Source of the DNA: Cardiocondyla obscurior
Taxonomy: Eukaryota > Arthropoda > Insecta > Hymenoptera > Formicidae
Direction of reading: 5' to 3'
Assembly: GCF_019399895.1 (NCBI RefSeq)
Contig: NC_091874.1
Coordinates: forward strand, 498,501 to 562,500
DNA: 64,000 nt
The notes under the pieces are model-generated. The model saw only the letters and a program-made list of their open reading frames with translations, made no database searches and was not told where the DNA came from. The stretch's first letter is position 1. The number at the start of each line of letters is the position of its first letter. This document shows, piece by piece, positions 39,947 to 49,829 of the stretch. The translations under genes were made by a program, and so were the position numbers.

Positions 39947-41017
39947 GATTACTCATACGCTCGCGCGCGCGGGACACATCACATATGGGCGGTGACGCAC
40001 TCGGCTGCGCGTGTGTCAGTGTGTGTACGCGGCGTCGCCGCCGTCACCGTGTTTTTCCGTCGGCCGATGCTCCTGCGGCGCGGATCCGGGTGTTCCGGAG
40101 GGCGACGTTCTCCCTAGCGCGCGGTCTTCTCACGTCTTTCGCGCCGTCCTCTCGTGGCCCCGTGAAGCTGTCCCCGCCGCGTCGGCTCGCGCCATGAAAA
40201 CGCCTCCGCCGCTATCGCGTCGCGGCCGACGGCGACGACGACGGGATGTCGTCGCGCCACCGCGAGGACGCCGCCACCGCCACGAGGCTCGCTTCCACCG
40301 CGAGGTGCCGCTCCTCTCCTCTTCTCTCCTCACCGGTCCGGGACAAGGTTCACGTCGGTGCACTCTCGCGCACGCACACACGCGTATACACAGCGACCAG
40401 CAGCCAGGCACTCTCTCTCTCTCTCTCTCTCTTTTCTTCTTGTGTTTCTTCTCTCCCGTCACCGACGGGAATCGGAACGTCGGTCAACCCCTCGGCCGCC
40501 GCGGTGACCCTTGCCGACGGCGGGTGCTCGCGCACGCCACCACTACCTCAAGCGAATCATCTGCAAAGTCGGGGCCGACCGGTCGGGAAAGCAGCCTGTC
40601 TCGCGTACGTACGTCGCGGATGCACTGCTCTCGCCTGCTCTCGCCTAACACACACCTCCATCCACCTCGCGCACCGCACGACACGACGAAAGCCAGTGGG
40701 CGAGAGCAAGCGCGCGCGCAGGCCCGGAAACCTAGTCTGTGAAACACGGTTTGAGAAAAAGTAACTAGGTGAGGTTCGATTATTTCAATTTACGATTATC
40801 GATCTACCTGGGAATGATAGGACACGTTCGGAGAAACGCTATTCGTGCAATTTAGCATTATCTTTTTCTAATGCCATGTGTTGTGTGCATTACGTGTATT
40901 ACTACAATACGTGGCATTAGAAAAAGATAATGCTAAATTGCAGGAATAGCGTCATACCCATAGTCGTGCGCCCCCGCATTCCTGTGCGGTCATGCGCAGT
41001 ACGTGTGCATCCGGGCC
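39947..41017. promoter_or_regulatory. bidirectional upstream region of Cdk14/Eip63E (-) and Psa (+)
   Basis: A 1,071-bp head-to-head region between two start codons. It is GC-rich, with CT-rich blocks (TCTCTC run about 40410-40433). It contains a near-perfect long hairpin at 40836-40952. Long overlapping ORFs on both strands (for example 40011-40742) reflect GC-rich composition. Confidence 0.6.
40836..40952. mobile_element. long hairpin element, MITE-like (copy 1)
   Basis: Arms 40836-40879 and 40909-40952 are reverse complements at 42 of 44 positions around a 29-base loop. The outer part (about 40825-40878) resembles the left-centre of the 42283-42460 element, differing mainly by transitions. 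A non-autonomous element is the simplest reading; a transcribed hairpin RNA is an alternative. Confidence 0.7.
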
Positions 41018-44000
41018 ATGTTCTCGCGCGTCGTCGCACGTGCAGGTGTGCGTTGCCGTTCTGTGAGTCAGCAAAACGGGCAGGGACAGGGAGTTGACGC
41101 GGGTTCGTTATCGCGGTTGTTGCGAGGAGCGAGCACCGTCGGGAGCAACGGTGGTCAAGTACCGAGAGTGAACTACCCCCGCCGAAACGTCTGCGAAGTA
41201 ACCGCGAGCGTGCCGTGCGGAGCGACGATGTCGAGCGACGAGAAGAAGCCGTTTCGCCGTCTGCCGCTATGCGTGCGTCCGTATCACTATGATATCTCGC
41301 TGACGCCGAATCTCGCCACCTTCACCTTCGATGGTACCGAGAGCGTGCATCTCAACGTAAGTTCAACGTTTTCGCCCTCTGGGCTTTTCATCTCCCCCGT
41401 TTCTCTCCTCCGCCCCGTTCTCTCCCTCGAACCGCAAAAGGGAGTCGAAGAGAGACCGAGAACAAAGCGGCCGCTGTCCATATGGGAAACATAACCAAGA
41501 AACGCCGCCCTCCTTTCGTCCCCCTTTCCCTGCCCTCCCCTGCCGGTTCTACATGGCTGTTTGAATAGCGTTCGAGTTTGATTGGCAAACACCGTAGCCG
41601 GTCTTATCTTCTAATTGCCGGCAATCACGCTTTTAATCCCCCTCACGACATCTACTCGCTTAATTCTCCATCGCTGTTAATTATATGCGCACGTTTCATT
41701 TCAGATTGTATTTGCCATCTTATCTCCTACTTTTTTTTTTTTTTTTTTTTTTTTTTCCTACTCAAGCTCTGCAATATCTTACTTTATCTTTGCAATTAAG
41801 ATTACTGCATTTTCTGATTACTAATTTAATTTTTTTTTTTTTTTTTTTTTAATACTTTTTTGTATCGCAGGTGGAAAGCTCTACAGATACCATTGTGTTG
41901 AATTCTTTGGAGATTAATATAAAAAATGCAACCTTCAATGGGAACGATGGCAAGGCTATTGCTGCTAAGAAAATTGAGTTGTCGGCATCTGAAGAAACTG
42001 CGATGTTGGTATTTTCTGAGGCTCTACCACTGGGCAAAAGTGGATATCTGAATATAGAATTTGTGGGCGAGATCAATGACAAGATGAAGGGCTTTTATAG
42101 GAGCAAATATAGCGGGTAAGAAAAGAGCTTTATAACTTTGCATTATATGTATAATGTATAAAAAAAAAAAAAAAAAAAATTAGAAAGTTTCTTAATTTGA
42201 TGAGAAACAAAACTTATATATAACTTAATAATAGTTTAAATGAATTGTTGATTGACTCTAGCGTCTGAAAATTAGTATTATTCGTTTTCTCTCCCAAGAG
42301 TCTTTTTGAACGAACCCAATACATCCCGGGTGCGTTCGGGGAGACGCCACTCGTGCAAACCGGCACCATCTTTCTCTTCTGACGGCATACGTTAGAAGAA
42401 GACGGTACCAAGCAAGTGTGTTGGGCTCGCTCGAAGCGACTCCTGAGAGACAAAACAAAAAATACTTGCGTGTAACGCTTGGGTAAATAAAGATATTTAA
42501 AACTATTTATATATGTATCTTTCTAAAGGCAAGATGGTTACTTTGCTGTAACATATTTATGTCCCACGTCAGCACGCATGATTTTCCCATGCTGGGATGA
42601 ACCGTCTCTGAAAGCGACCTTTGATATACATCTTGTACTCCCCTCTCAGGCATCTCTTACCGGATTATCGAATATGGTGAGCGTTCTTGATGCAACGTAG
42701 AATTTTTATGATTTCAGAGAGGACGGTACCGTTGAACACGCGGCGGTTACGCAGTTTGAGCCAACAGATGCTAGACGTTGCTTCCCATGCTGGGACGAGC
42801 CAGCTCTCAAAGCCACATTTGACATTACGCTAAAAGTACCAATCGGTCTTACGGCACTTTCCAATATGGTAAGCAGCGCCCGGCATCTGCAATTATTTGA
42901 TACGTTCTTTTGTTTTCTATTTTCTAATTAATTTATATTTTACAAAATTTACATTTATATGCATCTCTTGTTTTTGTTTTCAGCCTGTGAAAAGCAAAAT
43001 TGCAACTGGAAACTACGAAACATTGACTTTTGAAAGAACGCCTATTATGTCGACGTACTTAGTGGCCGTAGTAGTGGGCGATTTCGACTACATAGAGGAC
43101 AAGTCAAGTGACGGGGTGTTAGTTCGAGTTTACGTGCCGAAATCCAAGAAGGAGCAGGGTCAATTCGCCTTGGAAGTAGCCACCAAGGTATTGCCTTACT
43201 ACAAGACTTACTTTGGCATTGCATATCCTCTTCCAAAGATCGATCTCATAGCAATTGCCGATTTTTCGTCCGGTGCTATGGAAAATTGGGGACTTGTCAC
43301 GTATCGCGAGACCTGTTTGCTCGTGGATCCGCAGAATACGTCAGCGGTGCGCAAACAGTGGATCGCGTTGATAGTAGCTCACGAGTTAGCTCATCAATGG
43401 TTTGGCAATCTCGTGACGATGGAATGGTGGACGCATCTATGGTTGAACGAAGGTTACGCGTCATTCGTAGAATTTCTTTGTGTGGCGCATTTGTTTCCAG
43501 AGTATGATATCTGGACGCAATTCGTGACTGACACGTACATCCGGGCATTGGAACTGGACGCTTTGAAAAACAGCCATCCGATCGAGGTGCCGGTCGGTCA
43601 TCCGTCGGAGATTGACGAGATTTTCGACGATATATCGTATCACAAGGGCGCTTCTGTAATTCGCATGTTGCACGCGTATATAGGTGACGACGATTTCAGA
43701 AAGGGGATGAATTTGTATTTGAAAAGACACAGCTATGCCAATGCGGAAACCGAGGATCTTTGGGCCGCGTTGGAGGAGGCCAGTAATAAAGCTGTGCGTA
43801 AGGTAATGTCGTCGTGGACCAAGAGACAGGGTTTTCCGGTCGTCAAGGTTGATTATCGTCAGGAAGGCAATAATAGGATTTTGTCGTTGACTCAAGAAAG
43901 ATTCCTAGCCGATGGATCGGTAGATAGCACTGCAAATAACGCATGGCTCATCCCAATAAGCGTAAGTTCGTCACAAGATCCAAGCAAAACAATATTCGAT

Positions 44001-45065
44001 GGCATATTAGATGCGAAAAGTAAAGAATTCGTAATTCAAAATGTTCCCGAGGGCACATGGCTAAAAATCAATCCTGGGACAATTGGCTTTTATCGAACTC
44101 GTTACAGTCAATCCGCTCTGTCGCTTTTACTGCCTGCAATTAAGGACCATACGTTACCTCCTCTCGACAGATTAGGCTTACTCGACGATCTCTTTGCCAT
44201 GGTACAAGCGGGCTACGCATCTACGGTGGAAGTGCTTGAATTAATGCAAGCATTCCAGCAGGAAGACAACTACACTGTGTGGTCTACTATAGTGAATATT
44301 TTAAGTAAAATCGGTACTCTTATTTCGCATTTAGATTTCGAAGATTCTTTTAAAGCATTTGGGCGTAATCTGTTCCGCGATGTTAATGCCAGATTAGGAT
44401 GGGATCCTAAGCCGAATGAGAGCCATTTGAACACCCTGCTCAGATCTCTCGTGTTGGGCCGTATGGCGGCTCTAAATGATGAAAATACCATCGAAGAAGC
44501 AAAAAGAAGATTTGAGCTACACGTAAACGGCACAACGACCCTCGCTGCCGATTTGCGCAGTCCGGTCTATCGAGCTGTGCTTTGCGTGGGCGATATTAAT
44601 ACTTATATGACTATGATAAAGTTATACAAAGAGACCGATCTTCAAGAGGAAAAGGAACGGATTCTACGAGCGCTCGGTGCAATCAAGGACGAGGCGCTGC
44701 TACGAAAAGTTCTCGACTTTGCCATGAGCGAGGAGGTCCGTGCTCAAGATACTGTATTTGCCATCATGTCCGTGGGTTTGTCGTACAAAGGACGTCTCAT
44801 GGCGTGGAATTTCTTCAAGGAAAATTGGAAAACCCTGTTGGATCGTTACGAGGGTGGCTTTTTACTAGCGCGGTTGGTTAAATTCACCACGGAGAACTTT
44901 GTCACCGAGGAACAAGCCAAAGATGTAGAGAGTTTCTTCGAGGGTCATCCGACCCCGGGCACCGAAAGAACGGTGCAGCAGTGCGTCGAGTCCATCAGAT
45001 TGAACGTGGCATGGCTCGCCCGAGAAAAAGACTCGATCAGAAAATATCTGACCACTCAAGTCTAG
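41018..45065 (+). CDS. Psa: Puromycin-sensitive aminopeptidase (M1 family)
   Basis: Exons are 41018-41356, 41871-42115, then one of two alternatives (42532-42676 or 42718-42868), then 42984-45065. With the second alternative the protein is 938 residues. The large last exon carries the M1 signatures: GAMEN (342-346) and HELAH (378-382) with the third zinc ligand Glu401 in LWLNEGYA. The C-terminal helical ERAP1-like domain is complete to the end. The enzyme is a cytosolic zinc aminopeptidase that trims N-terminal residues from peptides. Two starts are possible: Met at 41018 gives an Arg-rich leader, and Met at 41228 (MSSDEKKPFRRLP) gives a ~868-residue form close to typical Psa. AATAAA at 45854-45859 is a possible poly(A) signal. 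Neighbours are Cdk14/Eip63E head-to-head and emc tail-to-tail. Confidence 0.96.
41357..41870 (+). other. intron 1 of Psa
   Basis: About 510 bases, with long T-runs at about 41731-41757 and 41831-41850 preceding the acceptor. Confidence 0.7.
42283..42460. mobile_element. palindromic MITE-like element (copy 2) in Psa intron 2
   Basis: The outer arms (about 42283-42323 and 42418-42458) are imperfect reverse complements. A second, inner stem pairs GGCACCATCTTTCTCTTCT (42362-42380) with AGAAGAAGACGGTACC (about 42394-42409). The centre-left part resembles the 40836 hairpin. Confidence 0.65.
42532..42676 (+). CDS. Psa: Psa alternative exon 3a
   Basis: A 145-base exon bounded by AAAG and GTGAGC. 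It encodes 48-49 residues homologous to exon 3b, containing IFPCWDEPSLKATFDI and ending in LSNM. Relative to 3b it replaces the AVTQFEPTDAR segment by AVTYLCPTSAR, losing the Gln that M1 enzymes use in the S1 pocket. Both alternatives are one base over a multiple of three. Confidence 0.85.
42718..42868 (+). CDS. Psa: Psa alternative exon 3b
   Basis: A 151-base exon bounded by TTTCAG and GTAAGC. It encodes the canonical AVTQFEPTDAR / CFPCWDEPALKATFDI segment of M1 aminopeptidases. It starts only 41 bases after the end of exon 3a. Confidence 0.92.
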
Positions 45066-48000
45066 GAAAGACAGTTTCTCTCATCTCCGTTACCTTAATA
45101 GGACATTTGCTATAGTTCGAAACTGCATATGAGCCAAACGGTTTTGTTGCGTGAACGTCTTACGGTATTGCTTGATATTGTGAAGGGATGTTAATTAAGT
45201 ATATGGACTTGCCTCTTGCGTATAAGATAATGCATAATAAGTATTTACAACAAACCATGTGTATGCACGCTTGATGAAAAAAAGAAAATGCTAATTTGTT
45301 TAATATTGGGTAGAAATTCCACCGAGTGCAAGAAAAAAAAAACAGCAAATGGAAGAAAATACAGTTTTGTATACACCTATTATATACCTCACTGATAAGT
45401 CATCTTGGGACAATTCTATTTATAATGTTCTTATCGTTTAATTTTTACTGGCGTCGTTAGGTAATTTTATATTGAACCTGTTACTCGTGGAAAAAAAAAA
45501 TTGTAACGTTTAAAATAATTATTTTATATATCTTTCATTTATTTTATATGAGAAATTAAAAGAATATATGGATATTCTTGATTTTCAGTGATAAACTGGA
45601 GCAATATTGCGTAAAATACTGCAGCGACATTTTAAAATGCAAAATATGTTTGAATCATGATTTACATACACATAGACATAATTTTAGAAAAGCCAGTTGA
45701 AAGTTAATTGCGTTTATATTGTTGGTTATTCATATACAACATGGGCAGGATATTCGCTCTCGGTTTGTAGATAAACTTCCCAGTATTCATGTAAGAAAAC
45801 TACACCCAAGCTTAATCTTTTTATGAAAAACCTTTACCGATTCCGTTTGTTAAAATAAAAGGTCAAAGTAAAATCTGATAATTAATTTGATGAACAATGT
45901 TTACGATTTTCTTTTTATTTTATAGACATCACTTATTTATTTCATGGAATGATAATCCGATTTGAAAAATACTTTTCAGGCTTTTCGTAATTTAATCACG
46001 TTGCGATCGTCTTTTATATTCGTAATGCAAACAAAAATATGACGTCAAATTCTTGATTTCCATGAGTGTAATTAATTTTTTGCAATTGTAATTTTTCTGT
46101 TTTTTTTTTTCCTCCTTTTCCCCTTTTTTATTTCGTTACTTTGATTACTCGCATATATTAATTATAATTAATTTTGCAGATTGCTCGAAACATTCCAAGG
46201 TTTTGTATCGAGTATGTGCAGCTACTGTGAGAAGAGGACGATATTGAATGCGATATGTTTCCGGACAAAATCGGCCAAATTCGACAGGAGCTTTACATTT
46301 GCTATCGAAACTGCTTCGGGGAGAGTAAAAACGAAACGTGAACGCCTCTCGTACTTGACGTCGCGACACTTCATATCGACCGTCATAGAAACGCAGGGCG
46401 CCCCCTCCGTGTTTGATGGTCGCACGTGTCGCGGACAAGGAAGGAAGATGATCCCGGTAGTGAGTCAGCTTTCATTTCCATTATCAGCGTACTATTCGCG
46501 ATTATCAGACAGTCGGCAGTTGCCACGGAGTGTAATCTGCTACCCTCGCGTTAGAAGAGAGATCTTTACCCTCTGGCGATTCATCTATCATAAGCACGGC
46601 GAAACGCCGTAAAATCTAACCTAACATTTATTTCGCTCGATTAACGTTCGCGGGACATCTACGTATAATTATTACAAATTCAAACTTTGAGACGACTGAA
46701 AATTTTTTTCTTAACATTATCAGTCTCGGTGATTTGGCCGGACAACATTTTTACGATTGACGTAATTATATAATAACTTGTTACGCGAGCTTGGCAGATT
46801 GACTTCGAATCGCCAATAGTTTTCAATATTTTTTACAACATTTCACGAAGCGTAAGCGCGAAGGGTTGATATACTCGAGGGCTCTTGGAGGATTCCTTGA
46901 ATCTTTCGAGGGTAATGAATGCGCACCCCCTCGCGCGAACGGCGAGGACGCGAGGGAGAGGGAGGAACGTCAAGGCGTAATGGGGTTCGGTTCCCGTGGG
47001 TATAACCCGGATCGAGCGTTCCCAGGAAAGCGCACGTGACCCGCGCCAGAAGACGGATCAATACGGAACTTTGCCAACTCCTACACCCCACCGTGAACGA
47101 CGTGTCGCCCTTTGTACAATTCGCGCATCCTTCGTCGGCCGACGAGACTGATGGCGAACGGCGGGCCCCGTCACCCCTCCTCGCACGTGCAATGTGCGTA
47201 GATTGTTGCGCGCACGTGCGCCTATTTAGTCGCCCTCCGTCCGCTCTCGCCACCCCTCGTCGTCGTCGCCGCCGCCATCCGGCTTCCGTTCCCGATATCG
47301 TCGTGTCCTCCACAGATTTGCGGGCGACGTGGAAAGCACGGCCGAGACTTGAAATTAATCTTAAAAATACATCCACGCGGAAACATCTCTTTATTTCTAA
47401 TTCAGAAAAAAACATACGACAAAAACGTACATTTATTTTAATCGTTATATTACGCGATCGTTATGCAATATCGCGTTATTTAACTCGTCACGTTTATCTT
47501 TAGAAAGAAGGTACGTTGGACCGAGATTAGAACTGGTTCGAGTAGAAACGGATGTTAGCCGGTCAAGTTAACGAGGCGTCTCGCTTCTAAAGGCGGAAGC
47601 GATAGCTTTCGTCGTCGATGTCTGATTTTCGTGGGGAAACGTGGGATTTTAAGGAGTTACGGAATTATTTACTAGCGCGGCCGCGATCGATAGGACACGC
47701 TGTCGGAGAGCAGGAATTGCGCCGCTCGCAAGATAACAAAATGCACGAAACAGAGCGTATGGACACAGCTTGCGTTTATTATAATTTTCTGTTTTTTTTT
47801 TTTTTTTTTTTTTTTTTGTTTGTCGTGTGTACGTGTATGTGCAGGACGCCCGCGCAATGATGTACTTCCAGCCGTTCAGTCTTTGCAAATATACAATATT
47901 CGCGCGGGTCGAAGGGCCGAAGGAAAGGAGGGGGAATCAGCATTTTCTAAATTATAATATAAGAGCTAGTTAACAACGACGTGGTGATAATTATAGAATA

Positions 48001-48915
48001 ATCGGGGACGACGCGTCAACTCTCAAATGGAACACTGGCCACTTTGCTGCTTTTTACGTATATCTCGAGATCTAGAGTTTGTCATTTCTAAATCATTTTT
48101 TAAATCATAATTTCAGGACACTAAGGAATAAAAAAAAATATATATATATTCTAATGACATTTAGAAAATGTAAAAGTTAATATGTTTTGGGATTATCGTG
48201 GCCGGGTTCCGTTTGAGGGTTAAAGGAGTCCTCGAGCGGATCGCGCCCGAGATCTCTCGGCTCCGAACGATCGTTAAGTCCAGCATCGAGGATCCGCTGA
48301 TTCCGTCGCGCGGTTTCATCTCGAAGAGCGCGTTCTCTAGAAAGGACCGCCGCGAGAAAAGGCGATCGATTGGCGAGACTGGTTGGGCGGGGCGCGACAT
48401 AATTACTTGAATGTAATTCGGGAGCGACGTGTTCCTAACGGATCGACAAAGAACCGGATGAACTTTCGCGAGGACTCACTCCAGCATCCCGATTCGCGCG
48501 GAGTTGATGATCCGTCGGTAGTCGAGATTGATTCGGTCGGTGGCCACGCGATCGGTGAAAGAAAAAAAAACTGTGCAACATCCTACAGGAGCAAAAGAAT
48601 TCGAAGAAGAAGGGAAATTCGTGCCGGGTCCTTAAAACCGTGAGAGATCTCTCGTGTGGAATGCGATGAGCGTATATACAAATGTTATTTACAATTCCTC
48701 GCCGCCGCGGAGCGGGAGGACGGCTTGAGAAACCGGACGCGGGACTCGTTGTTCCTCTCGTCAGAATCGCCTCCCTTGTCCTTAGGCGTTCGTCTTCCAG
48801 GCGACATCCTCGGGGACCCCATTTTTTTTTCCGAAGGGCGGAGGCGGTCTGCCTAGTCCCACGAGGAAAGAGGCCACGTCGCGACCCGGACACCCTAATG
48901 GGTCCAGCCGGCAGG
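45066..48915. other. Psa 3' UTR and emc 3' side (tail-to-tail)
   Basis: About 3.8 kb. The left part (to ~46.1 kb) is AT-rich and probably the Psa 3' UTR (AATAAA at 45854-45859). Composition becomes GC-rich from ~46.2 kb. TTTATT hexamers at about 47391 and 47774 are AATAAA on the emc strand. ORFs at 46181-46612 (+) and 46843-47415 (-) have no recognisable domain and are not called. Confidence 0.5.
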
Positions 48916-49311
48916 TCACCGATCAGCGACCGTCGCGGGAACGACGGACGTCGCGACGGCGCTCGGCTGCCTCGTGGACTGCGTCGTCGTCGTCGTCGTC
49001 GTCACCGTCGGCTCCAACGTCGTCGCCGTGGTCGTCATCGTCTTGGCGTCTTGGTGCGCAACGTTCGTCTCCTCCAGGGCGGTCTGCAGGTCGCAGATAT
49101 ACTCGATCACCCTCTGAATCACCTCGAGCTTGGATAGCTTCCGTTTCCGCGGCATGTCCGGCACGAGGGAGCGGAGCTTCGTCAGGTAGGCGGCGACCTC
49201 CTCAGCCTCGAGGTCGCGCCTGGCGCCGCCGATTCCCAGGCCATTGTGCAGGACGCCGCGATGATTCGGCGGCACGCGGCCGCTCACCGGGCTCACCACC
49301 ATTGCCTTCAT
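48916..49311 (-). CDS. emc: Extra macrochaetae, Id-type HLH protein without basic region
   Basis: A single open exon encodes 131 residues from the Met at 49311 (MKAMVVSPVSG) to a TGA at 48916-48918. The helix-loop-helix is unmistakable: VAAYLTKLRSLVPDMPRKRK followed by LSKLEVIQRVIEYICDLQT. There is no basic DNA-binding region in front of it. Such proteins bind Daughterless and proneural bHLH factors and keep them off E-boxes, acting in the nucleus in neurogenesis and sex determination. The tail is Thr-rich, from an ACG repeat (48981-49003). The last residues could change if a 3' intron exists (a GTGACC follows GATCG near the stop). The same frame stays open upstream to a Met at 49578, but the 49311 Met fits known emc starts better. 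A TATA box lies ~510 bases upstream. Confidence 0.9.
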   Translation of the reverse strand: MKAMVVSPVSGRVPPNHRGVLHNGLGIGGARRDLEAEEVAAYLTKLRSLVPDMPRKRKLSKLEVIQRVIEYICDLQTALEETNVAHQDAKTMTTTATTLEPTVTTTTTTTQSTRQPSAVATSVVPATVADR

Positions 49312-49797
49312 GCGGACGTCGATCCGACGGTCTCGGAGGATTTCACTCGGACAAACCGGGGGCGGTCGATCGATCCGTCCCGGCGCTCCCCCGTTCTCCC
49401 GTTCACCCTCTCGTCTCGACGCTGCCGTCCGCGGGCGCACTGTCGGGTGGGTGATCGCTCGACGACGGCGCTCCACTACACACACACACACCACCACCTC
49501 GTTCCTTATCGATCGCCGGGGGCCGCCGGGGGTCCACGTCCGAGGCGCCAAGTGCACGTGAAAAGAGCGCGGATGCACAGGGATGGTCCCTCGCTCCCTA
49601 GTCTCTCGAAGATGGGCGAGAACGAAGTCACGAACCTCCGGTGCTCGGTTCGCCGGCCAGCCGCGTCATCCTCTCGAGCTGCGTCTGGGGGCGGCGGAAA
49701 ATCGAGCGCGAATGCCGCGTACAAAGTGTTGGCCGAACGTGGACCGAACGACCGAAGCAGCACGCGCACGCAATCGTCTGACAGATGGAGGACCGAC

Positions 49798-49829
49798 TGG
49801 CCTCCGCCCCTCACCTGCGCCTTTTTATA
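49798..49829 (-). promoter_or_regulatory. emc: emc core promoter (TATA box and initiator-like site)
   Basis: On the minus strand TATAAAA occupies 49829-49823, with GC-rich flanks. An initiator-like CCAGTC lies ~31 bases further, placing transcription start near 49798. A CACCTG E-box (49812-49817) sits between the TATA box and the start. The 5' UTR would be ~490 bases. Confidence 0.65.

Noticed and set aside
40011..40764. Two long overlapping plus-strand ORFs (243 and 172 codons) and minus-strand ORFs
   Set aside because: Low-complexity Arg/Ser/His-rich translations in several frames of a GC-rich promoter region between two start codons.
46181..46612. 143-codon open frame on the plus strand preceded by a TTTGCAG acceptor
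   Set aside because: No recognisable domain, an overlapping open frame on the other strand, and no partner exon. Composition alone explains it.
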